64,000 bases of DNA from Enchytraeus crypticus (GCA_905160935.1 CAJHZI010000372.1:171501-235500), one strand, 5' to 3'. Numbered from the stretch's first letter, positions 1-12,150 are shown. The notes: generated by a model from the sequence alone, not told the origin. Translations and numbers: made by a program.

Positions 1-409
1 AAATCTACAATTGACAGCAGAAAAGAATCTTTAGCAATAGCCATATAAATATACAGTACAAAATGTTATATGTGGATAGTCAAACAATTCAGTAAAAGTT
101 AATTATACATGTAAGGATAAGTATAATGTGTATAATAAAGTTTAACTAAAGTTTAATTTAGTATGGAACATTGAATTATTCCTAAATATATAATATCTTT
201 CTGTACATCTTTCGAGGCTTTGTAGCATAGAAGTTTAACTTTGCAAATAAATTTTATATCACGTCTTAGTTGTCTTATACTACAATTATTAGAAAAAGTT
301 ATATACGACACTCCAAAAAGAAATTAAAAACTAAAAGAAGAACCTCAGATCTCAGAAAAGCTATCTCAAGCCAGATAGCTTTTCAAAATTTGTAGTTTCG
401 AGTATAAGA

Positions 410-414
<5 letters not shown>

Positions 415-453
<39 letters not shown>

Positions 454-467
454 CTCTCTCTCTCTTA
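415..467. repeat. (CT)n microsatellite
   Basis: About 53 bp of CT dinucleotides with two TTTC interruptions, at the 3' tail of a LINE fragment. Confidence 0.95.
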
Positions 468-640
468 ATACACTGCTTACTGCCAGATCCATGGAATATA
501 ATGCATCCACTATTGTCTATCTTCCGTTTTCCTCTTCACGTCCATATACGAATGGATCTTTAAATCATCTAACATTCCTTTTGAGATACCATTATTCTTG
601 GTGGATTCTGCTTATGACGAGGTGGGCCCCTTGTGCCTTC
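467..640 (-). mobile_element. Fragment of a LINE coding WTQKITNEEVLERV-type C-terminus
   Basis: ccatggaatataatgcatcc and atctttaaatcatctaacat match the 58930-59050 copy. It directly follows a (CT)n tract, which on the minus strand is the GA-rich tail of the element. Confidence 0.75.
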
Positions 641-1928
641 CTCAGCTTCGACTAACATTTACTGAGCAGGGGCGTCATTCCCTGAGAAAGCTATCCTGTT
701 TATCCATAAGACATAATAATGTATAATAAAAGTAGAAAGTAGCTAATATTAAAGTAACTAGAAAAGAAACTAGTAAACTAATAATAAATAGTACTAGAAA
801 GGAAACTGCTGCTTAACCAGAGCAAAAAGCTTTAGTATCGCATTTTCTGCAGTGTAGACTACAAATTAGTTATTTAGATATTGCATTCTCCCTTTTAATT
901 TGTAAACTTATAAAATTGCACAGTATAGTTGTTAATCTTTGACTTTGTAATCAAACGTTTATTAATTATAGAGAAAATTTTAAAAAAATGACAATTTACT
1001 TTCGCGCCTCTTAATCTATGAGCAAAGACTTATATGAAGCTATGTACTGCTTTTATATCTTTGTCTGCAGAATTATCTGGCAATGGAATCCTAGACCAAT
1101 CGGCTCAGGCAATTAAAGGCAAGTAACGAATTGACAAGGTCAAGCAATTAATTATAGATGTAACTGACTGCCGTAGATATAGACCTACATTAACAAACTT
1201 TGCAAGGGAGCTAATTCGGCATAAAACTATTTGCGTCTCTCGTATCAGTTACGTTACTAATGCAGCTAAAAATTCATTATTAAGTAACTTTAGGCGTGCA
1301 GCACTCGTTAAAACTAGTCTTAGGCGAAAAGAACGCAGCCCTTTGCTATTTGCATATTACTTGATAAGTTTTAACCGATGAAGATTTAACCGATAGGGTG
1401 AACTGATTAGACGTCGTTCGGATTTAGAGTAACGTTAAATATTTCTTATGCATTCTGCTTTATTTGTCTCGGTCATCTGCGCTTTAGCTGTAACGGGTAT
1501 AACGTTACGGATAAAGCGTAAAAGGTGAATCTCTGCACAATTTAACTTACAGAATACTAAACCTAACCGAGCTTAACCTTACCATAGTTCTATCTAACTC
1601 ATAACCATATCCAGTCTAAGCATTAAATATTTGAATAATTAATCAATCAATCAATCTATAAGAATTTAACGTCCGGTTCCTCGCCATAAGGCAATGTCAG
1701 GGACGTCTCTTGCAGACTTTACACAAACAGGCCCAAAGCACCATACGATGACGACTGAGTACACAGAGACCACAAGAGAAAGTGAGGTCAAAACAGCTTA
1801 AAATTCATTTAATATATTTTAGCAAAGAAAATGAAACGAATTTAGTGTAGTTAGCTTTTTAAGATTGTGTGAGTTGGGGTTTGATGACTTTTTAGTCAGT
1901 GCTCAAGTTTTACATCAAGCAGTAGACT
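641..1928. other. AT-rich stretch, nothing recognised
   Basis: No long ORF, no tRNA, no recognised repeat; AT-rich with short CpG-containing patches around 1000-1560. Confidence 0.5.
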
Positions 1929-1929
1929 C

Positions 1930-1981
<52 letters not shown>

Positions 1982-2200
1982 GTAATAGTAATTTTAATAG
2001 CCGGGCGGCGATTCAGCATGTATTGAGCAAATCGTTTTTATCAAACCTTGGGTTCTTTACACCCGGAAAAAATAACAATAAGAGGCATTTGATAAAAATA
2101 ATAATAATAATATAATAATAAATAATAATATTATTGTAGTTATATTACTATTTATTATTATCATGATATTATTATTATTACTATTATTATTATTCTATTT
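1929..2200. repeat. AAT/ATT microsatellite region
   Basis: (AAT)n at 1929-1979 and irregular AAT/ATT at 2090-2200, interrupted by a retroelement 3' UTR. Confidence 0.9.
1998..2075 (+). mobile_element. 3' UTR of the same retroelement in opposite orientation
   Basis: gccgggcggcgattcagcat through ttctttacacccgg is the inverted counterpart of 2213-2281. The two 3' ends face each other across AAT/ATT tails. Confidence 0.8.
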
Positions 2201-2212
2201 TTTTACATTTTA

Positions 2213-2775
2213 CCCAGGTGTAAAGAACCTGGGGTTTGTTAAAAACTATTCAAGCAATACGTGCTGAATCGCCGCCCGGCTACTCGAGGTCATCAATCGG
2301 CTTAAAAGAATTGTTGAAGCAGACTGCATAAAATCTTTGCAAAGTCATGGAAAGCCTTTGCCAAAGAAAAGATGTCTCTCGCTTATCGCCGGTTTGCTCT
2401 GCAATAAGTCTGCCTATGCCATTAATAAAGTCAACTCCTTCGGGATTCATCGGGCCCATGGTTTCAATAGCCACCGGAACAACTTCATATCCTAAGGACA
2501 GATCACGGTATTTATCCAACTTCCTAGTGGCGGCATGAACAGCAGCTCCATCGGATGTGACTGAAGTCGTATTCAGGTAGGAGTTTGCCATAGTGTCAAT
2601 GACCGTGACGTCCCATACGACACATTTACCGTTGCACCAGGGCACTAAAGTCATGCCGTCCGGACGCTTGCCGTCTGATCTGGACTACCCACTTGGTTCC
2701 TTAGAGGAAGGGATGCCTGCTCTTGAAAGTGCTCGCCATATTAAGTCATTTAAATTCTGATGGCGAGACATTCTA
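2213..2775 (-). mobile_element. 3' part of a non-LTR-type retroelement coding a PDG...WDVT domain
   Basis: Minus-strand reading AGIPSSKEPSG (one stop) SDGKRPDG, TLVPWCNGKCVVWDVTVIDT, then VPVAIETMGPMNPEGVDFI, GRLIAEQTGDKRETSFL and RLSMTLQRFYAVCF. This domain follows reverse transcriptases in many marine invertebrate elements. The PD...D spacing recalls restriction-like endonucleases (inference). A 3' UTR with GCCGGGCGGCGATTCAGCA follows the stop at 2280. Confidence 0.75.
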
Positions 2776-3985
2776 CCTGAAATTGAAATGAATTCTTATT
2801 ATACTTATTATTATTATTATTATATAGTATATTAATAGTATCTTTAGTGCAGCAACAAAATATCAGAAAGTAAATAAGATCCAATAAAAGGCGTGAATCC
2901 TAAATCTGTATAACCAATCCCAAACGTTGTATTCTAACCGATACACTAAGGTCAGGAGTTAAATGCAGAATCATAGACACCGATTAATTAACTCTGAGAT
3001 CTTCTAAAGATATATAGACTGAGGTTAACGTTTGTTTTGGAAGGTAAGTCTATGAAAATAGACTTACCTTCCAAATAACTAATAATTGACTTATAATAAT
3101 TGACTTTTATTCGGAAGTGTTTTAAATTTTAATTGCTACAATCTCGACCATCAACTAATACAAGCCGATAAAAGTTTAATCTACAATCTACATGTGTCAG
3201 TTGCCAAAAGCAAAATGTAATTTATTCTAACTCTAGAAGGCATACTAAGCTATTCCTGAGTGAAGGACGATGAAACTTTATATAATATTAGTCTGATTTT
3301 ACGTTTATAATGGCAATGATTTTTAATTTAAATCATGTTCCAATTAAATTTACTGACTAGCGTGACGAATTGCCTAATCATTTTGGCATCGGATCATTTG
3401 GTGCTCATTTTGAATTCTTTACTAGGCTGCCTTTCTGAAGCTTCAGACTATTCACCACTTTAATTCAGGTCTTTTATTTTTTTAATGATGTGCTCAAATA
3501 CTCGAACGATGTGTTAGAAATTTCTTGTAATTTCAAAGTAGAATAACGCGCACGAAGAGATCTACTGTGAGATTACCAATCTTCATTTACGTTAAAGTAA
3601 GAAGAAAGGCAGAAAATTCAAATTCACAAGAGCTGTAAAGGGTTATTGGATTTAGAGCTGCCTTGAGATTTACTCGCATGGTATTAAACCTGATGGAAGT
3701 AACAGTAGAATATTATTGCTCATAATGCGTTGATAATTTATTGTGATATGGATAAGTCAACTGTGCAGTTATGCTAATAAAGGAGTATAAAATTAATTGC
3801 TTTCAGTTAGCAGTTATTCATTCAAGACGGGATTGGACCTCCATTACTCCTCCGAGCTTTTACTCCACAAATGTTGTAGTCGAGATCCAAATTAAGGCAT
3901 TGAGAATAAAATTCGAAGCGATCTTGGGTTTGTGGATGAGTGTTATTCAAAGAACCACGAAAGTTTAACCACACCATATCTACAT
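2776..3985. other. AT-rich stretch, nothing recognised
   Basis: A short perfect inverted repeat (ggaaggtaagtctat ... atagacttacctcc-like) at about 3040-3075; otherwise no feature. Confidence 0.5.
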
Positions 3986-4120
3986 CTGGCTGGAGCCAGT
4001 GGCGATATCTTTAAGATATCCGACTGCGGGTCAGTATATGCGGGGTTGAAATTCTGGGTTCGCCCGTCACTGATATCGCTTTTTAAATACGAAACTGACG
4101 TTAAAATCGGCTTTACAGCT
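3986..4120 (+). mobile_element. SINE-A copy (tRNA-derived)
   Basis: ctggctggagccagtggcg head with decayed A/B boxes (ggggttgaaattc) and tail gaaactgacgttaaaa. Diverged copy. Confidence 0.82.
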
Positions 4121-5507
4121 GATTTTAATGAAACACATGTAATTAATTTGATGTCATAATGGCACTTGATATTCACCGAATGTCTAGCAGTCCTAACATC
4201 ATCGCGATCCCTGCGTATATGATATCATTGTGGGATGATGCAACGAGGGTTAAAATCTTACTCTATGTATTTATTTACAGCGATGTTATGGGAATTGTTA
4301 CACAACGTGTTTAGGCAGTGACAAAGATTATGCTTTGTAGAAATAATTAAAAATAAACAAACTATTTGCTATTCCGCTAAAGACATCTAATTGATAAACA
4401 GTTGTGATTTAAATGCCGAAAATAAACGATATAATATACCGAACTATTAAAACTACCAAATAATTCCCTTAAAATTTTGAAGATTAACCATTAACATATC
4501 CAATAACAGGAAGGAAACTCTTCCAGTTTATATTTTCTTCTCCGATCAGCCCTAGTATCTATAGCCTAGTATGACGTTCCTAGTATACCAATGACACGCA
4601 TTACAGTGAAATGATCAACTATGTTGATATCTATCACTTTTTTAATACCACATGTTTAAACCGTTAAGCAATTTATTCCTTTTCCCATGTAACCAGTCCA
4701 GTGAATGACCTCGGACTGTAATTTATCTTATTCGACCTGGATACTAGGTTCTGTTGTGTCATATGACCTCATTTGATCTTCAGAAGAAATAATACTTGCT
4801 AATTCTTTAACTTTCTTGTTGGATCGTGAATATTATAAATAACACACGATTATAAGAACTTTTAAATCTAGATTAAATTATAATACATGAAAACGTTAGT
4901 AGATTTCTGTTTGGCTTTAAGACAGTTTGGATTTGGCTTAAATACTATAATTATATTAGCATTTCATCAAAGGTTCCTAACTGCTCTGATGCTTTATTCC
5001 AACAGCCGTAATTAGACCTAAGGATATTGAGATTTTGTCTAAAAAGCTTATTACAATTATCAATTCGTTTTGCTTGCAGCATAGCTTTAGCAACATTATG
5101 GCAAACTTACGGATTCCAGTAGAGTAACACATTAATTAATCGAAGCGTTAAGAAGACATAGTTATGCAGCTAAATTTGTAATGCATAGTGATTAATTACT
5201 AATAATTTTGTTTAATTTATTAAAGACTTTATTGATCGAGTATTTGACTAATTGATTTATCGATTGATTAATTAGATAATACAATACATACCAGATTGAT
5301 CAATTAAAAATTGATTGATTACATGATTTATTATTTGGTTGAATGATTGATTGATTGATTAATTGTTGGAAAGATAGATCAAATGATTGATTGAATGATT
5401 TAATTACTTACTTATTCATTGATAGAGTACATATAATTGTCAGGCTGGAATGCAGTCTGGTCAATAGTTTACTGATTGATGGATTGATCACACTGATCTC
5501 GCCCTTT
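4121..5507. other. AT-rich stretch with GATT-rich simple sequence
   Basis: A diverged family E fragment near 4590-4670 and irregular attgattgatt sequence at 5225-5400. No gene seen. Confidence 0.5.
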
Positions 5508-5521
5508 CTCTCTCTCTCTCT

Positions 5522-5577
<56 letters not shown>
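5508..5577. repeat. (CT)n microsatellite
   Basis: About 70 bp CT; the predicted peptides across it are repeat artefacts. Confidence 0.95.
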
Positions 5578-5580
<3 letters not shown>

Positions 5581-6069
5581 ACTCTGTCAATTATTGAACG
5601 TAGGTTAGGTGTAAATCTGTCGTCGGTTGTCATTCAGACTATTATGTTTAATAAAGCTTGAGGAGGCTTAACTTTACTATACAATTTCATTAGAGGCTTA
5701 AACTTAGTTTCTAATCCGATTTTACATAATCTTACTATCATTCCATACAGCTTATATTGTAATGAGCTTAATTATGCAAATAAGTCATAAAGGCCTGATG
5801 TAACAAAATACTTAAGCTAATTTCTGGAGTTCTCAGCAACTGTTCATTCTCAAATCAACTTGTATGTAACTTAACAATTTTTATTCCTAGGCTCGTGAAG
5901 GTACTTCCTCTCAGTAATATTTTTATTGAAGAGGCCATTGAGGTATTCAAGGCCTCTTTAAGAAAAATATACTATAGGGAAGTGGAGCGTTAGGCCTACT
6001 CCTCGGGGGAAGTGGAAGAAAAATTAATTCAATTTTCTTTCCTCGCATGACAATCTTAAAGAAGCTTTA

Positions 6070-6350
6070 TATTAAAAGAGGTCTCTCGCTTATCGCCGGT
6101 TCGATCTGCAATTAGCTTTCCTATGCCATTAATGAAGTCAACTCCATCGGGATTCATGGGGCCCATGGTTTCAATGGCCGCCATAACAACTTCGTACCCT
6201 AAGGACAGATCGCGGAATTTATCCATTTTCTTAAAGGCGGCAAGTTCAGCAGCTCCACCGGCAGTGACGAGGTTGTATTCAGATAGGAGTTTGCCATAGT
6301 GTCACTGACCGTGACATCCCATACGGCACATTTACCAGTGCACCAAGGCA
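6070..6350 (-). mobile_element. Second copy of the PDG...WDVT retroelement fragment
   Basis: ggtctctcgcttatcgccgg, gggcccatggtttcaatgg and ctaaggacagatcgcgg closely match 2370-2510 on the same strand, with frameshifts and no 3' UTR. Truncated at both ends. Confidence 0.8.
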
Positions 6351-6354
6351 CTAA

Positions 6355-6700
6355 TTATTTTTTTAATGCCCTGGGCTGTAAAGGGCCCTGGGCTAAAAAA
6401 TAAGATAAAAGAGACTTTATTTGATTAAAAGTTTAAAAAAGAAGCGATTAAAATAATTCCTCTACACTCTGGGAAGCCGAATTAGCCAAAGTGCCACTGA
6501 CACAGACTGCATTGAAACGCTGGATAGCAATAGGCAGTCGCTGCCAAAGAAAAGCTTTTTCCCGCTGATCACCAGTAATGGCGCTGGTCCTCCTGCCTAT
6601 TTCGTCAATAAAGTCTGATGCGGCAGAGTTGATGGGGCCCAAGGTCTCAAAGGAAATGGGCATGAAGGTATAGTTGATAGAGATTTCGGCATACTTCAGA
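6355..6700 (-). mobile_element. Third, diverged copy of the PDG...WDVT retroelement 3' end
   Basis: Codes YAEISINYTFMPISFETLGP, IDEIGRRTSAITGDQREKAF, LWQRLPIAIQRFNAVC: another subfamily of the same domain. A 3' UTR with a GGGCTGTAAAGGGCCC-type segment follows. The 5' side is cut by the trinucleotide repeat at 6700. Confidence 0.8.
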
Positions 6701-6876
6701 GTTTTATTATTATTATTATTATTACTACTACTACTACTAGTAGTAGTAGTAGTAGTATTAATAGTAGTAATGAGAAGAGTGAGTGTCAAAACTTATTGCA
6801 TTATTATTTTTATTATTCTTAATATTTCTTTCATCTTCACTACTGTTACCATTACAACTACTGCTATTATTACAAT

Positions 6877-6943
<67 letters not shown>

Positions 6944-6987
6944 GCTATTATTATTACTACTATTACTACTACTACTACTACTACTAT

Positions 6988-7040
<53 letters not shown>

Positions 7041-7072
7041 ATACTACTACTAATACTAAGCCTACTATCATT
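6700..7072. repeat. Very long trinucleotide tract (ATT, ACT)
   Basis: About 370 bp of ATT/ACT trinucleotides with scattered interruptions, symmetrical at its start (ACT run meeting AGT run near 6738). It borders a truncated retroelement. Confidence 0.95.
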
Positions 7073-7425
7073 ATTGTTGTTGTTAAATTGCATATTCTGA
7101 TCGTTCATAAATAAGACATAATTGATGTTCATTAGCTATATATGAACTCTACTCTATGAGCTAACTATTACCACTTTTAAGCACATAATCTGTAGGGTTT
7201 TCAAAAACTTTTCATTAAACGCTTCGATCACCCTACCACCCTACAAATTAATAATAATAATACAACAATTAGAGTGCTACAGTCATCAATGACAACATCG
7301 AGCACTATTGAGACAAAATCAAGCCGGCGAGCAAAAACAGAAGGTCCAAAAACGGTGCAAATTCCTAAATTCAGAAAATCAGTCCAAAGTAAAGGGAGTT
7401 AAAGAAAAGGTGGTTTAGGCGCAGG

Positions 7426-7695
7426 TCACTGCTCATGGACACTGGATGGAAAAGAGAGATGGAAAAGATAGGTCTTCAACTGCTTATGGAACTGCTCATA
7501 GGAAAGCAAAGGCTGATGTGATTCAAATGAAGATTTCCGAAGATTGGACGGAAGAGAATTCCAGATCTGAGGTGCAGCATGCTGGAAAGCACGATTAGAT
7601 AGCTTAGAGCGTGAAAGTAAGCTAGGTCTCACAAGAGTAATTAACTTAGAAGACCGAGTAATAGCAGGCTGCATCACTTTAATCAAGTGAGTCAT
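7426..7695 (-). pseudogene. C-terminal part of the same LINE ORF
   Basis: Codes LSNRAFQHAAPQIWNSLPSN, LLSYEQFHKQLKTYLFHLSF, the usual C-terminus of CR1/L2-type ORF2. It is separated from the RT frame by indels between 7700 and 7880. Same element, not a separate gene. Confidence 0.85.
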
Positions 7696-7818
7696 ACAAG
7701 TTTGTCCAGGGATGGTGATGGACTTATAGGTTAACGAAGCTGTTTTGTAAATGATACGCTCTTTAATCTTAGCCAGTGCAAAGACTTCAAAATAGGCGTA
7801 ACATGTGAGTACTTGGAA

Positions 7819-9177
7819 CTACAAAAAATTGATCGCGCAAGAGAATTCTGAACAAACTGTTTGCAACCGATCAATCTCACAGCCAGGGATATTTAAAAAC
7901 AGGGAATTGCAGTAGTCCAACTTCGATTGCACAAGAGCAGCACCAATTGTAGCAGCTGTCTCACGTGACAAATATGGACGTATTCGACGAAGATCACGGA
8001 TATGGAAGAAACATGCTTGTGAAGTTTTAGTTATGTGTTCGTGGAAGGTTAGGTGTTTATCAAGGATAACACCGAGATTTCTCACAGAAGAAACAGGTGA
8101 TATTTTAATACCCGAAGATAACGAAAGAGTTTTCCCATTCAGCTTCAGAAGCTGTTGAGGTGTCCCGACCAACAAGAATTCAGTCTTAGATGGATTAAGT
8201 GCCAAGAAATTAGCAGACATCCAAGAGGATATAGACTGAAAACTTTGTTGCAGGAGGGTTTCAGCATTAGAATAGGAGTTAGGGGTGAAACAAGTGTACA
8301 TTTGAGTGTCATCAGCATATAGTTCATGATCAAGAGAATGAGAAGAGATTAGAGTGCTTAGGGGTGTTGTATAGAGGTTAAAGAGGATAGGACCAAGAAC
8401 GGAGCCTTGAGGCACACCATACTTTAAGTGAGAAGGCGAAGAGATGTACTCCATCACTTTCACACTAAAAGAACGATCCGTCAGATAGGAGGAAAACCAA
8501 TCAAGAACAATTCCACGAACACCAAACCAGGAAGAAAGACGTTCTAGAAGAATATTGTGATCAATGGTATCAAAAGCGGCCGAAAGATCAAGCATACATA
8601 ATCCAGTTAAGCGTTGTGTGCACATGGCATTAACAATAGAATTGCACACAGATAGAAACACCGTTTCAGTTGAACGATGCTTAGTATAAGCAGCTTGATG
8701 CTTATTAAATAGATCATTGTAAGAGAGATGAGTAGAAAGCCTCTGAAGAACAATTCTTTCAGTGAGCTTAGATATGTATGACAGATTAGATATAGGCCTG
8801 TAATTCGACAATAATTCCTTATCCAGTGTGGGCCTTTTAAGCAATGGAGTAATAACTGCACGCTTAAAAGTGCGAGGAAATTTGCCAGTAGAGAGAGAGA
8901 GGTTAACAATCAATGTTAATACTGGAGCTAGTATGTGAATGCACTTCATTAAAAGAGAGGTTGGGATAGGATCCAAGTCACAATGTTTAGCTGGAGAGTC
9001 TAAAACTAATTTAGTAATCTCATCAATTGTAACTGGAGTGAAATTAGAAAGCTCATCTTTGGAATGATTCTCTACTGGAGTATGAGGAGTAGAGTTAGGA
9101 GCTGGAGTGATAGATTCTCTAAGATTGCTTATTTTATCTGTAAAGTATTTTGAAAATTGTTCAAGCCGTGACTCCAC
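7819..9177 (-). pseudogene. LINE reverse transcriptase ORF, frameshifted
   Basis: 452 codons covering the RT fingers/palm: LSNYRPISNLSYISKLTERI, LDLSAAFDTIDHNILLERL, GVPQGSVLGPILF and the catalytic YADD (ELYADDTQMY). The frame is lost near 7880 (normal reading would continue as SLARS... and SLHW); the rest resumes after small indels. No endonuclease domain. Probably inactive. Confidence 0.9.
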
Positions 9178-9791
9178 AGGAGTAGAAGGAAGAGAATTAA
9201 ACTAAGATCGAGTAGTTTTGACCCTGAGAAAATAATTATACCAGAATAGGATGAATAATAACATAAGTTGGCGGGCGTATAGGAGTAATTAACACGAAAA
9301 AAGTTACATCTTGTAACATTGAAGGTGTTAATCGTACCCGCAGTACGCTGTTACAGCAATTAAAACTATTTATCGCTCCGTTGCTCAACGTCACACTGCA
9401 CTTACAATTATTTTCTGGTACCAGTAGGATCGTGTTGATTAAATCTCATCTCGTAATGTCTTCAAACAAGTTTGCTAACCAGTGTCAAAGTATTCCAAAG
9501 GAAAACAATCTCCGGTCGTATATTTATCTATTTAATTGGACATTAATTTAATCGCCATTTATTTAACCATTACGTACTTAACTTAGGTACTGCACAGTGT
9601 TGCGTAAAATCATTTTAAAAAATTAGTTTAGATCAAAATAATTTATCGGACATGATTTCAAAATTTAAATTAAGAGCAATTGTACTGATTCTAATCAAAG
9701 TCAATTAGACAGGAAGGGAATTCAATTCTCATTATATATACCCACGCCTAAATATCTAAATTCAGTTGTGTTCAAATTATAGGCCTATATA

Positions 9792-9803
9792 TTATATATA
9801 TAT

Positions 9804-9863
<60 letters not shown>
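9792..9863. repeat. (TA)n microsatellite
   Basis: About 70 bp TA. Confidence 0.95.
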
Positions 9864-9867
<4 letters not shown>

Positions 9868-10454
9868 ACAAATAATAACAAACAACAGACAATAAGTTTA
9901 CTTATTGACTGTTATTATTTGTCATTGTCAATTAATTTAATTTTCTATTATAATTTGATGATGTCCGCTGTTGTTGTTGTTGTTTGAAACTCTTTATGAA
10001 AGCTTTCTATTCCATTTCGAGAAAGAAAAGTGTGAGAGGGTAACTTGGTCTTAGACTATGGGCGAAGTGTTAGAGTTAAGGGAGAAGAGAAAGCACATAA
10101 AATAAATTTGAAAGCAGAATTTTTACATAATTACTTATTTTGTTTAAATGATAGGCCGCAAAATGGGATCTTTGCAATATTATATTTAGATAATATTCAG
10201 TGACAAAAAACTGAAGTCATGATAGCCGCATAAGATTGTTGTTAAATGGCTTTGCTTTGGTAGAATTAATCTCGTTTAATTATGTTAATAGGGGGCTTTC
10301 TAAATTAACATTTGGAATAATATTTAGTAATCCAAATGTCTAAAATCCTACCCAACCAACTAAAAGCAAATGAAAAGTGTAATTTTAGATTTAATGGATT
10401 TAGTGCTATTTCATTATTAATATATAGGTAAATTATCATCACCATCCCTGAGCA

Positions 10455-11045
10455 AACTTGAATGTCTCACTTGATTAAAGTGATGCAGCCTGCTGCTACT
10501 AGGTCTTATAAATTAATTACTCTTGTAAGACCTAGCTTACCTTCACGCTCTAAGCTATCTAATTGTTCTTTCCAGCATGCTGCACCGCAGACCTGGAATT
10601 CTCTTCCATCCAATCTTCTGAAATCTTCATTTGGATGACACCGTCCTTTGCTTTCACTGGCTGGAGCCAGTGGCGAAGTCGGTAAGACACTCGACCGCGG
10701 ATCAGTATGTGCGGGGTTCAAATCCTGGGCTCGCCCGTCACTGCCATCACTTTCGAGTGAGGAAACTGACGTTAACCTTAACTTTACCAGCTTTTTCCTA
10801 TGAACAATTCAATAGGCAGTCGAAGACCCATCTTTTCCATCTCTCTTTTCTATCCAGTGTTCATGAGCAGCGACTTGCGCCTAAACCACCTTTTCTGTAA
10901 TTTCCTTTACTTTGGACTGATTTTCTGGATTTAGGAATTTGCACCGTTTTTGGACCTTCTGTTTTTGCTCGCCGGCTTGATTTTGTCTCAATAGTGCTCA
11001 ATGTTGTCATTGATGACTATAGCACTCTAATTGTTATTATCAATT
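10455..11045 (+). mobile_element. 3' end of a CR1/L2-like LINE, split by a SINE
   Basis: Co-linear with the 7246-7700 copy on the opposite strand. The AFQHAAPQIWNSLP region is at about 10570-10620 and the 3' UTR runs to 11045. It is interrupted by a SINE at 10657-10791. Confidence 0.88.
10657..10791 (+). mobile_element. SINE-A copy nested in a LINE 3' end
   Basis: Full-length tRNA-derived SINE: A box TGGCGAAGTCGG, B box GGTTCAAATCC, tail GAGGAAACTGACGTTAACCT. Flanked by short CTTTGCTTTC / GCTTTTTC sequences that fit a target-site duplication of the LINE. Confidence 0.9.
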
Positions 11046-11089
11046 GTTAACATTCATGTAGGCAACGGAAAGTTTTAGTGTCCGTTAAA

Positions 11090-11245
11090 CTTTGGATTGA
11101 TATTATTGATTTTGGAATTTTGTATCGCCTAGGAGTTGGACTTATTTTTTACCTAATTTTTTGCTCACGGACTTGAATGTGTCGATGTGTCCCAATAGTG
11201 CTCGATGACGTCATGGACGACAATAGCGCCCTTTAGTTGTTATGC
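11090..11245 (+). mobile_element. Diverged LINE 3' UTR fragment
   Basis: Contains gctcacggacttg, cccaatagtgctcgatg and a gacaatagcgccctttagttg end, a diverged version of the CR1/L2-like 3' UTR seen at 10920-11045. Confidence 0.7.
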
Positions 11246-12079
11246 TAAATAGTATAACAGCTGTTAAATAAGCATTACCTTGGTTAATTGGATATTTGAC
11301 TAAATAACTCAATTAGTTGAATTTGTCCAAATGTCGGACAATATTATGGATGATAATTCCACTAATTTAATGTCCTTTCTGGTGACAAAATGTCTCTATT
11401 AAATTTTTCTGGGGAGTAGCTTCCGTTGAACTCCAAAGTTCAATGCCAAGTGCGGTTTCAACCAGATCAGATAAACAAAGTTGTTGTTGTTATTGTTTTT
11501 AATGAATATTTATCACGTTTTGTAATAAAATTGAGAAAAGAACAGCTTCTGTTGACGTTTTATTAGATTTGAAGCCTGTCAAGTGCTTGTTGTCATCTCA
11601 AACGTAAGGTACTGTATATCTATACTTTTAAAGTTGCAGCTATTGCGTTATCCTATTTTAGAGGCATCAGTTTCCTTCATTCCTGGTCTTGGATTAAGGT
11701 TTGAAATTGAGTTGTATTCATTCCAGAATACAATATGTTATTAATTATCAAAATTACTCGATTTTGAAGATGGTTTTTAAAGTTATATCTGTCAAAAGTT
11801 CAAAACCTAAAGCTTTGCACTCAATCTACTTTAAACCTTTATATTATTTAGCTAATTAATTTTCTGTAGTACTGTCTAAAACAACAAAATAAGTAGATTG
11901 CTATGTCGTCCAGGACTATTTTAGGCATTTTGAAGCCAGTGAAAGAAAGTTTTTAAAATGGTGCACATAAAACATTCAAATAAAAATCTATGAATAATTG
12001 CAGTCTAGGGTAAACTTGATGTTTATGTAATAAATGCTTAAATATCTACTCCTGAGGCTTTAATTTTAATTTAATTTTC

Positions 12080-12150
12080 GTAGGCAGTTGAAAAACTACC
12101 TTTCCATCTTTCTTTTCCATCCAGTGTTCATGAGCTGCGACAAGCATGCA
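12080..12150 (+). mobile_element. Short LINE fragment
   Basis: Contains gtaggcagttgaaaaactacc and ttttccatccagtgttcatg, matching the region coding QLKTYLFHLSFPSSVHE of the 7246 LINE. About 70 bp only. Confidence 0.65.

Larger units (their letters stand above)
7246..9200 (-). mobile_element. 5'-truncated CR1/L2-like LINE with reverse transcriptase
   Basis: Runs on minus from the RT region to a 3' end AATTGTTGTATTATTATT-like tail at 7246-7262. It lacks the endonuclease. The 3' UTR sequence (tcaatagtgctcgatgttgt...gcactctaattg) is shared with at least six shorter copies in the window. Confidence 0.9.

Noticed and set aside
6674..7132. Long overlapping ORFs coding poly-Thr, poly-Leu, poly-Ser and poly-Val
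   Set aside because: All six frames are open because of the trinucleotide repeat; no coding signal.
7426..7695. Separate 89-aa gene
   Set aside because: It is the frameshifted C-terminus of the adjacent LINE ORF.
10690..10740. Possible tRNA genes (B box GGTTCAAATCC) here and in other SINE copies
   Set aside because: No acceptor-stem or anticodon-arm pairing of a functional tRNA; the same tail and body recur in every copy, so they are SINEs.
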